Source: Lachnospiraceae bacterium
GTDB taxonomy: Bacteria; Bacillota; Clostridia; Lachnospirales; Lachnospiraceae
Direction: 5' to 3'
DNA: 18,145 bases
Assembly: GCA_024691065.1 (NCBI GenBank)
Contig: JAILOA010000434.1
Location: 1 to 18,145 of the forward strand
This document shows, one piece after another, positions 8,665 to 15,149 of this stretch. The notes below the pieces were generated by a model. The model was given only the letters and a program-made list of their open reading frames with translations. It was not told the origin of the DNA and made no database searches. The position numbers and the translations under genes are program-made. How positions within the stretch are numbered: position 1 is the stretch's first letter; every line of letters starts with the position of its first letter.

Positions 8665-8724
8665 ATGTTCATTTTATTTGGCATATTATAAACCGGGGAT
8701 GTGCTTTTTTACGTTCATTTTTTG
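8645..8724 (+). repeat. Diverged direct repeat of the terminator 3' arm and tail
   Basis: The terminator's 3' arm, T-run and following bases (8645-8680) recur at 8692-8724: ACCGGGG.TGT.C, a T-run, then A.GTTCATTTT, with only a few mismatches. The offset is 47 bp. No second 5' arm is present, so the second copy cannot form its own comparable hairpin; it looks like a decayed tandem duplication. Confidence 0.75.
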
Positions 8725-8753
8725 TAAATGTACTTTTAAAATCGGACTTAATG

Positions 8754-8762
8754 TGCTACAAT
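8754..8762 (+). promoter_or_regulatory. Extended -10 promoter for the radical SAM operon
   Basis: TGCTACAAT fits the extended -10 form TGnTATAAT with one mismatch. A weak -35 (TTTTAA at 8734-8739) has 17-bp spacing. The predicted start near 8769 would give an approximately 88-nt leader before the ATG at 8857. It is the first promoter-like site after the terminator of the previous gene. Confidence 0.6.
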
Positions 8763-8802
8763 AAAGGATGCTAATGTTGTTCTTTAAAGATTTATACACC
8801 TG

Positions 8803-8826
8803 GTGGATTTAAAGTATCCACTTTAA
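8803..8826 (+). promoter_or_regulatory. Two overlapping, mutually exclusive hairpins in the radical SAM leader
   Basis: GTGGAT (8803-8808) pairs with ATCCAC (8816-8821) around the loop TTAAAGT. That same loop sequence TTAAAGT (8809-8815) is itself complementary to ACTTTAA (8820-8826). The two stems share bases and cannot coexist. A separate palindrome TCTTTAAAGA lies at 8781-8790. The site is 30 nt before the start codon. Stems are only 6-7 bp, so either could be chance. Confidence 0.35.
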
Positions 8827-8856
8827 TATTTGGAATTACTTATTTTGGGAGATTAT

Positions 8857-10731
8857 ATGCGAAAACTTGCTTTAAGCGATGATATATTGCTTTCCATAGA
8901 AAAACCTGCCCGCTATATCGGGAATGAAATTAATATGGTGAAAAAGAACCTTGAAGATATAGATATCAGGTTTTGTATGTGTTTTCCGGATGTGTATGAA
9001 ATAGGTATGTCACATCTGGGAATCCAGATTTTATATGATATGTTCAATCGAAGGGATGATATATATTGTGAGAGAGTATATTCTCCATGGCCTGATTTGG
9101 ATAAGATCATGCGTGAGAAGAATATCCCGCTCTTTGCCCTGGAATCACAGGATCCGGTTAAGGATTTTGATTTTCTGGGGATAACACTCCAATATGAAAT
9201 GTGTTATACGAATATATTGCAAATCCTTGATTTATCGGGAATTCCTTTGATTGCAGCTGACAGGACTGCTGAGGATCCGTTTGTAATCGGAGGTGGACCG
9301 TGTTCCTATAATCCTGAACCTATAACAGACTTTTTTGATATGTTTTATATAGGTGACGGTGAGACGGTTTATTATGAGCTTATGGATATTTATAAAGATT
9401 CAAGAAGTAAAAATGAGAATAGAATAGAGTTTCTTAAACGTGCAGCTAATGTACCGGGAATTTATGTTCCTATGTTTTATGAGGCTGAATACAATGATGA
9501 TAATACATTAAAAAGCTTTAAACCTAATACTGACGGGGTTCCTGAAACTATAGTTAAACAGGTGGTTTCAGATCTCACGGATACATTTTATCCGGAAAAA
9601 CCGATTGTTCCTTTTATGAAGGTTACGCAGGACAGGGTGGTTTTGGAAATTCAGCGTGGTTGTATAAGGGGCTGCAGATTCTGTCAGGCGGGTATGCTTT
9701 ACAGGCCGACCAGACCGAGGAAGGTTGAAAAGCTTATAGAATATGCTGATAAAATGCTTAAGTCAACAGGTCAGGAGGAGATAACATTAAGTTCGTTAAG
9801 CTCCAGTGATTACAATGATCTTAAGGAATTGGTATATTTTCTTATAGATAATTACAGTAAAAAGGGAGTAAATGTTGCGCTTCCTTCGCTTCGAATCGAT
9901 GCATTTTCGTTGGATGTAATGAGTAAGGTTCAGGATATTAAAAAATCCAGTCTTACATTTGCACCTGAAGCGGGTTCACAGAGAATGAGAAATGTAATAA
10001 ATAAGGGACTTACCGAGGAAGAGATACTTAATGGTGCATTAGAGGCATTTTTAGGAGGATGGAACAGGGTTAAGCTTTATTTTATGCTCGGACTTCCTTT
10101 TGAAGAATATGAAGACATCGAACAAATAGCAGTTCTGGCGGATAAGATTGCAAGGCTTTATTATGATAATATTCCGAAGGAAAAGAGGAATGGCAAGGTT
10201 CAGATTGTTGCAAGCAGTTCGATATTCGTGCCTAAGCCATTTACTCCGTTCCAGTGGGCAAGAATGAATTCCAAGGATGAAGCCAGGGACAAGAGGGATT
10301 TCTTAAGGTCAAAGGTAAGAGAGCAGCTTAACCAGAAGAGTATTAAATATAATTGTCATGATGCTTTTACTTCGGAGCTTGAAGGTGTACTTGCAAGAGG
10401 TGACAGAAGGCTTAACGAGGTAGTGCTTAAGGCATATCAAAAAGGTGCCATTTTTGATGCCTGGGTAGATTTCTTTGATTATGATAAGTGGGATGAGTCC
10501 TTTAAGGAATGCGGTATAGATATGAAATTCTACATCGACAGGGAGAGAGCGGAGGATGAGCTTTTCCCTTGGGACTTTATAGATGCCGGTGTTACAAAGC
10601 AGTTTCTCCTGGATGAGTACAGAAAATCAAAAGAGATGACTGTTACGCCTAACTGTCGTGAAAAATGCTCCGGATGCGGAATTATGAAATTTAAATGCAA
10701 GGATTCCGTATGCTATGAGGCAAGGAGCTGA
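8857..10731 (+). CDS. TIGR03960-type B12-binding-like/radical SAM protein
   Basis: Uncharacterised radical SAM protein, 624 residues, cytoplasmic. The N-terminal half (about 38-165) has the look of a B12-binding-like fold ('FPDVYEIGMSHLGIQILYD', 'FDFLGITLQYE', 'GGGPCSYNPEP'). The radical SAM cluster motif is Cys269-X3-Cys273-X2-Cys276 in 'QRGCIRGCRFCQAGMLYRP'. 'TFAPEAGSQRMRNVINKG' further on is typical of the B12-type radical SAM barrel. The C-terminus holds a second CX3CX2C (Cys600, 604, 607) and Cys614 and 619, which could carry another Fe-S cluster. The ATG at 8857 has GGGAG at 8847-8851; a longer reading from TTG 8830 has no ribosome binding site. The next gene is the partner that TIGR03936 describes, which supports the family. 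The reaction is not known; links to tRNA/rRNA modification are only guesses from neighbours in other genomes. Confidence 0.88.
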   Translation: MRKLALSDDILLSIEKPARYIGNEINMVKKNLEDIDIRFCMCFPDVYEIGMSHLGIQILYDMFNRRDDIYCERVYSPWPDLDKIMREKNIPLFALESQDPVKDFDFLGITLQYEMCYTNILQILDLSGIPLIAADRTAEDPFVIGGGPCSYNPEPITDFFDMFYIGDGETVYYELMDIYKDSRSKNENRIEFLKRAANVPGIYVPMFYEAEYNDDNTLKSFKPNTDGVPETIVKQVVSDLTDTFYPEKPIVPFMKVTQDRVVLEIQRGCIRGCRFCQAGMLYRPTRPRKVEKLIEYADKMLKSTGQEEITLSSLSSSDYNDLKELVYFLIDNYSKKGVNVALPSLRIDAFSLDVMSKVQDIKKSSLTFAPEAGSQRMRNVINKGLTEEEILNGALEAFLGGWNRVKLYFMLGLPFEEYEDIEQIAVLADKIARLYYDNIPKEKRNGKVQIVASSSIFVPKPFTPFQWARMNSKDEARDKRDFLRSKVREQLNQKSIKYNCHDAFTSELEGVLARGDRRLNEVVLKAYQKGAIFDAWVDFFDYDKWDESFKECGIDMKFYIDRERAEDELFPWDFIDAGVTKQFLLDEYRKSKEMTVTPNCREKCSGCGIMKFKCKDSVCYEARS

Positions 10732-10762
10732 TTGTATTTGTATGTGACTATGTGGATATAGA

Positions 10763-10796
10763 AATAATTATATATAATGTTTTGCTTATAATTATT
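10763..10796. repeat. 10-bp AT-only inverted repeat after the radical SAM gene
   Basis: AATAATTATA (10763-10772) and TATAATTATT (10787-10796) are perfect inverted arms around 14 nt. The stem has no GC pair and no T-run follows, so it is at best a weak terminator or RNA 3'-end structure. Confidence 0.3.
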
Positions 10797-10798
10797 GC

Positions 10799-10897
10799 CT
10801 GATTTTAGCTTTGTATTTATGGCTGGATTTTAGTTTTGAATTTATAGCTGGAATTTAGTTTTGGATTTATAGCTGGAGTTTAGTTTTTATTGGTTAA
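10799..10897 (+). repeat. 25-bp intergenic tandem repeat, about four units
   Basis: Units at 10799-10822 (24 bp), 10823-10847, 10848-10872 and a degenerate 10873-10897 share the pattern CTGGA.TTTAGTTTTG.ATTTATAG. The two middle units differ at only two positions. The array fills most of the gap between the radical SAM gene and its partner. The 25-bp period is not a multiple of three and no frame is maintained through it, so it is non-coding. Confidence 0.88.
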
Positions 10898-10952
10898 TAA
10901 AATTGAACAATAAGTATTGTTTATATCTGTTTATATATGAAAGAGGGATTTT

Positions 10953-11957
10953 GTGAAATTTAGAATTAAATTCATGAAAACCGGTTCCATGAAATTTATC
11001 GGTCATTTGGATGTGATGAGATATTTTCAAAAGGTTTTTAGAAGAGCCGGTATAATAGTTAAATTAACAGAAGGATTTTCGCCGCATCCTATTATGTCAT
11101 TTGCCTCACCGCTTGGTATAGGGCTTACAACAGAAGGCGATTATCTGGATGTGACTCTGACAGATGAGATATTTGAGGAGGATTCTACCGGTATTGCAGA
11201 AGGCGGGAGCGATACATTTATATCTGCTACAAAAGAAGGCGGAAGCGTTGAAACCGCATCTGCTTCTGAGGAAGATGTGGTCGGCGAAGAGTCTGTTTCG
11301 GAGGAAGGAGGAAGTATCTTTTTATCCCCTGAAGAAGAAAAGGCTCTTACTGACAAAATAAGGGAACGTATGAATCAGGTTTCTCATGATGAAATAAGGG
11401 TTTTGGAGGTTGTAAGACTTCCGGAAACCGCTAAAAATTCCATGTCAATACTTGCTTCCTGTGATTATATGGTCTTTTTTAAAGAAGATAAGTTGAATGA
11501 AAATTGTGGCTTTGATTTTAAATCCGATTCTTTTGTATCGGATTTAGAAGTAAAGATAAAAGAATATTTAGAGCAACCTTGTATAAATGTTACTAAAAAG
11601 ACCAAGAAGTCCGAGAAAGTCATTGATATAAAGGATAATATTTATATAATGACAGCATCAAAGGAAAAATTTATTGAGGAAACCGGTGCTAATTATGGTT
11701 TTCTCGAAGAAAAGGAAACCCCGGATTTACCGCTCTTTTTTGTAAGACTTACCGCAGGTTCTGTTTTAAATATAAAACCGGAAATTGTAATTGAAAGCTT
11801 CCTAAAATTTATGGGGCTTGAATATGAAGAGTTTGATTATCATATTCACAGGCTTGATATGCTTAGGGATCTTAATTTTGTGAAGGGTGAGGTTCATACC
11901 TTAAATACTGAAATCAAATGTGATTTGGTTTCGTTGGGAGAACCTGAGAAAGGCTGA
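10953..11957 (+). CDS. TIGR03936-type radical-SAM-linked protein (DUF2344)
   Basis: Partner of the preceding radical SAM protein; function unknown, cytoplasmic, 334 residues. The N-terminus is diagnostic: 'KFIGHLDVMRYFQKVFRRAG' (14-33), then 'EGFSPHPIMSFASPLGIGL' (40-58) and 'TEGDYLDVTL' (60-69). The rest ('VVRLPETAKNSM', 153-164; 'FVRLTAGSVLNIKPE', 263-277) fits the family. Residues about 75-127 form a Gly/Ser/Glu-rich segment that the family does not usually have; it interrupts the fold between 'TDEIF' and 'LTDKIRERM' and is probably a disordered loop. The start is GTG at 10953, with GAGGGA at 10943-10948. The last 16 codons and the stop are re-copied just downstream (11954-12003) without altering the protein. 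In many Clostridia this pair is followed by an RNase E/G gene; here it is not. Confidence 0.88.
   Translation: MKFRIKFMKTGSMKFIGHLDVMRYFQKVFRRAGIIVKLTEGFSPHPIMSFASPLGIGLTTEGDYLDVTLTDEIFEEDSTGIAEGGSDTFISATKEGGSVETASASEEDVVGEESVSEEGGSIFLSPEEEKALTDKIRERMNQVSHDEIRVLEVVRLPETAKNSMSILASCDYMVFFKEDKLNENCGFDFKSDSFVSDLEVKIKEYLEQPCINVTKKTKKSEKVIDIKDNIYIMTASKEKFIEETGANYGFLEEKETPDLPLFFVRLTAGSVLNIKPEIVIESFLKFMGLEYEEFDYHIHRLDMLRDLNFVKGEVHTLNTEIKCDLVSLGEPEKG
11519..11546 (+). repeat. 10-bp perfect inverted repeat inside the DUF2344 gene
   Basis: TAAATCCGAT (11519-11528) and ATCGGATTTA (11537-11546) flank an 8-nt loop within the coding sequence, encoding a 'KSDSFVSDL'-like repeat. Both halves encode Ser-Asp, so protein-level repetition may explain it in part. 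No T-run follows. Confidence 0.4.
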
Positions 11958-12003
11958 AATCAAATGTGATTTGGTTTCGTTGGGAGAACCTGAGAAAGGC
12001 TGA
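11908..12003 (+). repeat. Perfect 46-bp tandem duplication over the DUF2344 stop codon
   Basis: The 46 bp at 11908-11953 are repeated without a mismatch at 11954-11999, and CTGA, the first four bases of the unit, appears a third time at 12000-12003. The unit contains the last codons of the preceding gene. The TGA stop (11955-11957) is formed by the start of the second unit, and the same TGA would arise from 12001-12003 if one unit were deleted, so the protein is the same with one or two copies. Confidence 0.97.
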
Positions 12004-12083
12004 TATTATACATTAAATAATTTGCTTAATAATCGGGAGTTTTGGGAAACTATTTTCAGATATTTTTATGAAAGGAGAAGACT

Positions 12084-12311
12084 ATGAAATGTCCAAATTG
12101 TAATGAGGAAATGAAAAAGGGAGTTGTAATTGTTGATAACGGTGAAATGTCGGATGTAACATTAACCTTAAATTGGTATCCGGATTCCGAACGTAACAAG
12201 AAGAATAAAAAGGGTTCTGTGCCTTTGGCTTTAAAGGGTGAGGGGTATTATTGTGATAATTGTATGAAAGTATATGCCACTCATGATATGCATTTTAATT
12301 CAATTTTTTAA
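12084..12311 (+). CDS. Small zinc-ribbon protein (DUF6487-like)
   Basis: A 75-residue protein with two paired cysteines, CPNC at 3-6 and CDNC at 57-60, the layout of a zinc ribbon. Between them are a 'LTLNWYPD' strand (27-34) and a lysine-rich loop. The pattern resembles the DUF6487 family of short bacterial zinc-ribbon proteins; no function is known and the assignment is from memory. It has its own good ribosome binding site (AAGGAG at 12072-12077, 6 nt from the ATG). It sits between the DUF2344 gene and the phosphoesterase gene on the same strand, so it may be part of that transcript, but the gaps of about 80-130 bp do not demand it. Confidence 0.72.
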   Translation: MKCPNCNEEMKKGVVIVDNGEMSDVTLTLNWYPDSERNKKNKKGSVPLALKGEGYYCDNCMKVYATHDMHFNSIF

Positions 12312-12333
12312 TATTATATCTCAAATCGGGATG

Positions 12334-12361
12334 TCACATTCTTTTATCCAAAAGTATGTGA
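12334..12361 (+). promoter_or_regulatory. 12-bp stem hairpin before the phosphoesterase gene
   Basis: TCACATTCTTTT (12334-12345) pairs with AAAAGTATGTGA (12350-12361) around the loop ATCC, with a single T-T mismatch. No T-run follows, so it is not an ordinary intrinsic terminator. It ends 28 nt before the start codon and just before the AGGAG at 12378-12382. It could be an operator, an RNA processing site or a stabilising 5' or 3' end. Confidence 0.5.
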
Positions 12362-12389
12362 TGATATTTGAATATTTAGGAGCATTTTA

Positions 12390-13091
12390 ATGATTTACTT
12401 AACAGGCGATACGCATGGAGATTTTAGAAGAATTAAAGATTTTTGTGATAGATTTAATACTACAAAGGATGATATTATGATAATACTTGGGGATGCAGGT
12501 ATTAATTTCTTTGGCGGTATTAAAGATATTAAAACAAAAGAATATATCAGCACGCTTCCTATAACGCTTTTTTGTGTTCATGGAAATCATGAGAGAAGAC
12601 CTTTTACCATTATGTCTTATATTGAGGAAGAATGGAATGGCGGGATTGTATATATGGAAGATATATATCCTAATATTTTATTTGCAAAAGACGGCGAAAT
12701 ATATGATTTAATGGGACTTAAGACTATGGCTCTCGGCGGTGCCTACAGTATCGATAAGGATATGCGTATAGAACATGGATATGGATGGTGGAGTGATGAG
12801 CAACCGTCTCTTGAAATCCGCCAATTTGTTGATAAGCAACTTAAGGATTGTAAATGGGACATTGATGTATTTTTATCGCATACGGTTCCCAGAAAATATG
12901 AGCCGACGGAGGTTTATCTAAGAGGAATAGATGAATCAAAGGTGGATAAGTCTACAGAGGTATGGCTTGACAGTATTGAAAATAAAACGCATGAAAGATA
13001 TTTACATTGGTATGCGGGACATTTTCATATAGATAAGAGTGTTGAAAAATTACAAATTTTATTCAAGAGCTATGAGGGATGGCCGGTTTAA
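12390..13091 (+). CDS. Calcineurin-like metallophosphoesterase
   Basis: Cytoplasmic metal-dependent phosphoesterase of unknown substrate, 233 residues. All metal-site motifs of the superfamily are in order: GDTHGD (6-11, with Asp7 and His9), GDAG (34-37, Asp35), GNHE (65-68), a lone His164 in 'LSHT' and GHFH (210-213). No signal peptide or membrane segment is seen. Known members hydrolyse phosphodiesters, nucleotides or phosphoproteins; nothing here decides between them. The ATG has AGGAG at 12378-12382, 7 nt away. The 3' end of the gene, including its stop codon, lies in the first unit of a 44-bp repeat that continues downstream. It converges on the minus-strand glycosyltransferase gene across a shared terminator. 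Confidence 0.93.
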   Translation: MIYLTGDTHGDFRRIKDFCDRFNTTKDDIMIILGDAGINFFGGIKDIKTKEYISTLPITLFCVHGNHERRPFTIMSYIEEEWNGGIVYMEDIYPNILFAKDGEIYDLMGLKTMALGGAYSIDKDMRIEHGYGWWSDEQPSLEIRQFVDKQLKDCKWDIDVFLSHTVPRKYEPTEVYLRGIDESKVDKSTEVWLDSIENKTHERYLHWYAGHFHIDKSVEKLQILFKSYEGWPV

Positions 13092-13200
13092 AATTGCAAA
13101 TTTTTTTTTAAAGCTATGAGGGATGACCGGTTTAAAATTGCAAATAATATTCAAAAACTATATTATTCAAAAACCATAAGGGATGGCCTGTTAAAAAATA
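13053..13200 (+). repeat. 44-bp repeat copying the 3' end and stop of the phosphoesterase gene
   Basis: Unit 1 (13053-13096) holds the last 12 codons and the stop TAA. Unit 2 (13097-13140) is the same length and nearly identical: the core AGCTATGAGGGATG.CCGG plus TTTAAAATTGCAAA (13068-13100 against 13112-13144) differs at one base. Unit 3 (from 13141) is degenerate, with an internal duplication (ATTCAAAAACTAT, then ATTCAAAAACCAT) before a final copy of the core, CATAAGGGATGGCCTGTT (13175-13192). Unit 2 also carries a run of ten T. All extra copies lie after the stop. Confidence 0.92.
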
Positions 13201-13213
13201 TTAAATGAATAAC

Positions 13214-13259
13214 AAAGCCTGAAATAATCGATTAATATTATGATTATTTCAGGCTTTTT
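13214..13259. terminator. Terminator between convergent genes
   Basis: AAAGCCTGAAATAATC (13214-13229) and GATTATTTCAGGCTTT (13242-13257) form a perfect 16-bp stem around a 12-nt loop. On the plus strand the stem runs into TTTTT (13255-13259); on the minus strand it runs into TTTGTT. It is therefore best for the phosphoesterase transcript and may also stop the glycosyltransferase transcript, whose stop codon is only 10 nt away. Confidence 0.92.
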
Positions 13260-13268
13260 AAATCTGTT

Positions 13269-15149
13269 TTATTTAAAGCTACATGATACTCCCAGATATA
13301 ACCAGGCCGATAATATAGCAAAGGTAATTGAAAGCATATAAATTACATTCTTAAGATTATTTTTTAATGCGGATTTTGAACCGGTAGCATCATCTCCGGA
13401 CGAAGCTTTTGAGCCGGTAGTAGCTTTTTTTGTTAAGGCGTCGGAATCGGAAGTTTCATTATCGGAAGAAACATTGTTAAAAAATAATCCGATTGATAGG
13501 GCGCCCATAATAACTGTCGGTGAAATGTATCTAAAGTTCATACTGCAGGTATAAGGACTGCTTTTAACAAGGGAGTAAAGTGAGATAATCATAGTAAAAT
13601 AATATGTGATTATCAATATCTTTTCCAAAATCAAATTATCTTTCTGATGTTTTACAACCTTACCGAGTGTATTTATAATCATTGCAACAAAAGCAAATAT
13701 AGCTATAATAAATGCAACCCAGAAGAGTAAAAAAGCTATTTTATTATAAAAATTATGATTCGGGAAAGTGTATTCCTTAATGCCCTCGCCAAACAAAGAG
13801 TTCTTAAGGATTGCGATTAACGGGTTATGCTCATTATAGTTACACCATGTGCCGGCATCATCATAATAACCTCTTTGTTCGTAAACATTTTTAAATTGAT
13901 AAAGTCCAAAGTCAAAAGCGAATTTTGAAAACTTTTCATTACCGAGATACTGTGTTTGTGCCGGATCCATAGGATATACAAAATTAATCGGCAGCCCCCA
14001 TTTAATATGGTTTCTGATTTCATACCAAAGAGCTATCGGTATACATATCACACCGAAAATAACAAATTGTTTTATATAATCGATAGGTTTAATGGCTGAA
14101 TCTTTATTTTTAAAGGATTTTATAAAGAATATAAGGAAAATCAATGCAACGGCCGGTGCAATAGTGCCTGCCGAAAGTTTTCCCATCATTGCAAATCCGA
14201 TAAAAAGTGCTAATTTTATAATGTTTTTTAAGGTAGGGCTTTCCATCCATTTAAGTGCCGCATAAAAAGCAAGTATAACAAGCATAGCTGTTATGGTATC
14301 ATTGTTAATATATCCTGCAAATAAAGTAAAAGTAGGATGGAAGCAGATTATAATTAAGGCTGCAAAAAACGCCTTTCCCTTAATCTTAAAATGCTTAAGT
14401 ATTTTATAAAATGTAATCATTATACATATTGTATAAAATAAGGTTAATGTTTGTAATCCTTCTCTGGCTTGGTCAGAGCTAAAATGAAATACATATTCGT
14501 TAAGTCCGATCCAGCAGGCACTGATTATGTGATGAAGAGGAGGATGGGCATATTGCCATACTGTACTTACATCAAAATCAGGAAGTTTATGATTGAATAA
14601 AATGAATTCAATATAACCTGCATGTGCGGTTTCCTGACCGAATGCTCCTACATCGTGCTGACGGTTATATATGGATGAACCGAGTACATATATAAATTTT
14701 ACCAGACCTCCGAGAGAAATGATTAATAATCCTTTAAGTTGAGATGCATATTTATCCGTATATAGCAATAAATAAAATAAAATGCAGACTATAATTCCGC
14801 CCCAAAAATGAAAAAACACGGGATAATCATTTTTAAAATACAGATAAGTAAAAAATGTTAAAGCAATAATGGTTACAGGAACTAATGCATATAACACTTT
14901 AGATGAAATAATATCTTTTCGTTTTGCCTTTATTTCAATAAAAACCAAAAGAGCGGTTAATACGAAATTGAAAAAATAGATTGAAACGCCCGGTACGTAA
15001 TTGATTGAGCCCGAAAAGAAGGGATGAATCAGCAGACATGCCAATAATGCATATATATAAGGATGTTTAGCTAAATTTTCAATCAGGCTTTCCGAAAAAT
15101 TATCATTTAAAACAAAATCAAATATTTTTAAGGAACTATTTTTTTTCAT
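13269..15149 (-). CDS. GT-C fold membrane glycosyltransferase (ArnT/GT39-like)
   Basis: Polytopic membrane protein of 626 residues with about 13-15 hydrophobic segments, probably using a polyprenyl-phosphate-linked sugar on the outer face of the membrane (family inference). Signatures of the class are the acidic first-loop motif 'NRQHDVGAFG' (162-171), 'HAGYIEFI' (176-183), 'WQYAHPPLHH' (198-207), 'GYINNDTITA' (279-288) and 'MNFRYISP' (537-544). A Ser/Thr/Asp/Lys-rich hydrophilic loop (561-598) precedes the last helix. The start ATG overlaps the 3' end of the FAD enzyme gene by 14 bp, and its ribosome binding site (GGAGAAGGA) lies within that gene, so translation is probably coupled. Donor and acceptor are not identifiable; wall polysaccharide, teichoic acid or a glycolipid are possible. 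Confidence 0.85.
   Translation of the reverse strand: MKKNSSLKIFDFVLNDNFSESLIENLAKHPYIYALLACLLIHPFFSGSINYVPGVSIYFFNFVLTALLVFIEIKAKRKDIISSKVLYALVPVTIIALTFFTYLYFKNDYPVFFHFWGGIIVCILFYLLLYTDKYASQLKGLLIISLGGLVKFIYVLGSSIYNRQHDVGAFGQETAHAGYIEFILFNHKLPDFDVSTVWQYAHPPLHHIISACWIGLNEYVFHFSSDQAREGLQTLTLFYTICIMITFYKILKHFKIKGKAFFAALIIICFHPTFTLFAGYINNDTITAMLVILAFYAALKWMESPTLKNIIKLALFIGFAMMGKLSAGTIAPAVALIFLIFFIKSFKNKDSAIKPIDYIKQFVIFGVICIPIALWYEIRNHIKWGLPINFVYPMDPAQTQYLGNEKFSKFAFDFGLYQFKNVYEQRGYYDDAGTWCNYNEHNPLIAILKNSLFGEGIKEYTFPNHNFYNKIAFLLFWVAFIIAIFAFVAMIINTLGKVVKHQKDNLILEKILIITYYFTMIISLYSLVKSSPYTCSMNFRYISPTVIMGALSIGLFFNNVSSDNETSDSDALTKKATTGSKASSGDDATGSKSALKNNLKNVIYMLSITFAILSAWLYLGVSCSFK

Noticed and set aside
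8830..8856. Upstream TTG start for the radical SAM gene
   Set aside because: It has no Shine-Dalgarno sequence, whereas the ATG at 8857 has GGGAG at the right distance and gives the usual family N-terminus.
10799..10897. Possible CRISPR array
   Set aside because: The units are directly adjacent with no spacers, are degenerate, and there are no cas genes.
13053..13200. Insertion sequence or miniature mobile element beside the phosphoesterase gene
   Set aside because: The repeats are tandem copies of the gene's own 3' end, without terminal inverted repeats, target duplication or transposase.
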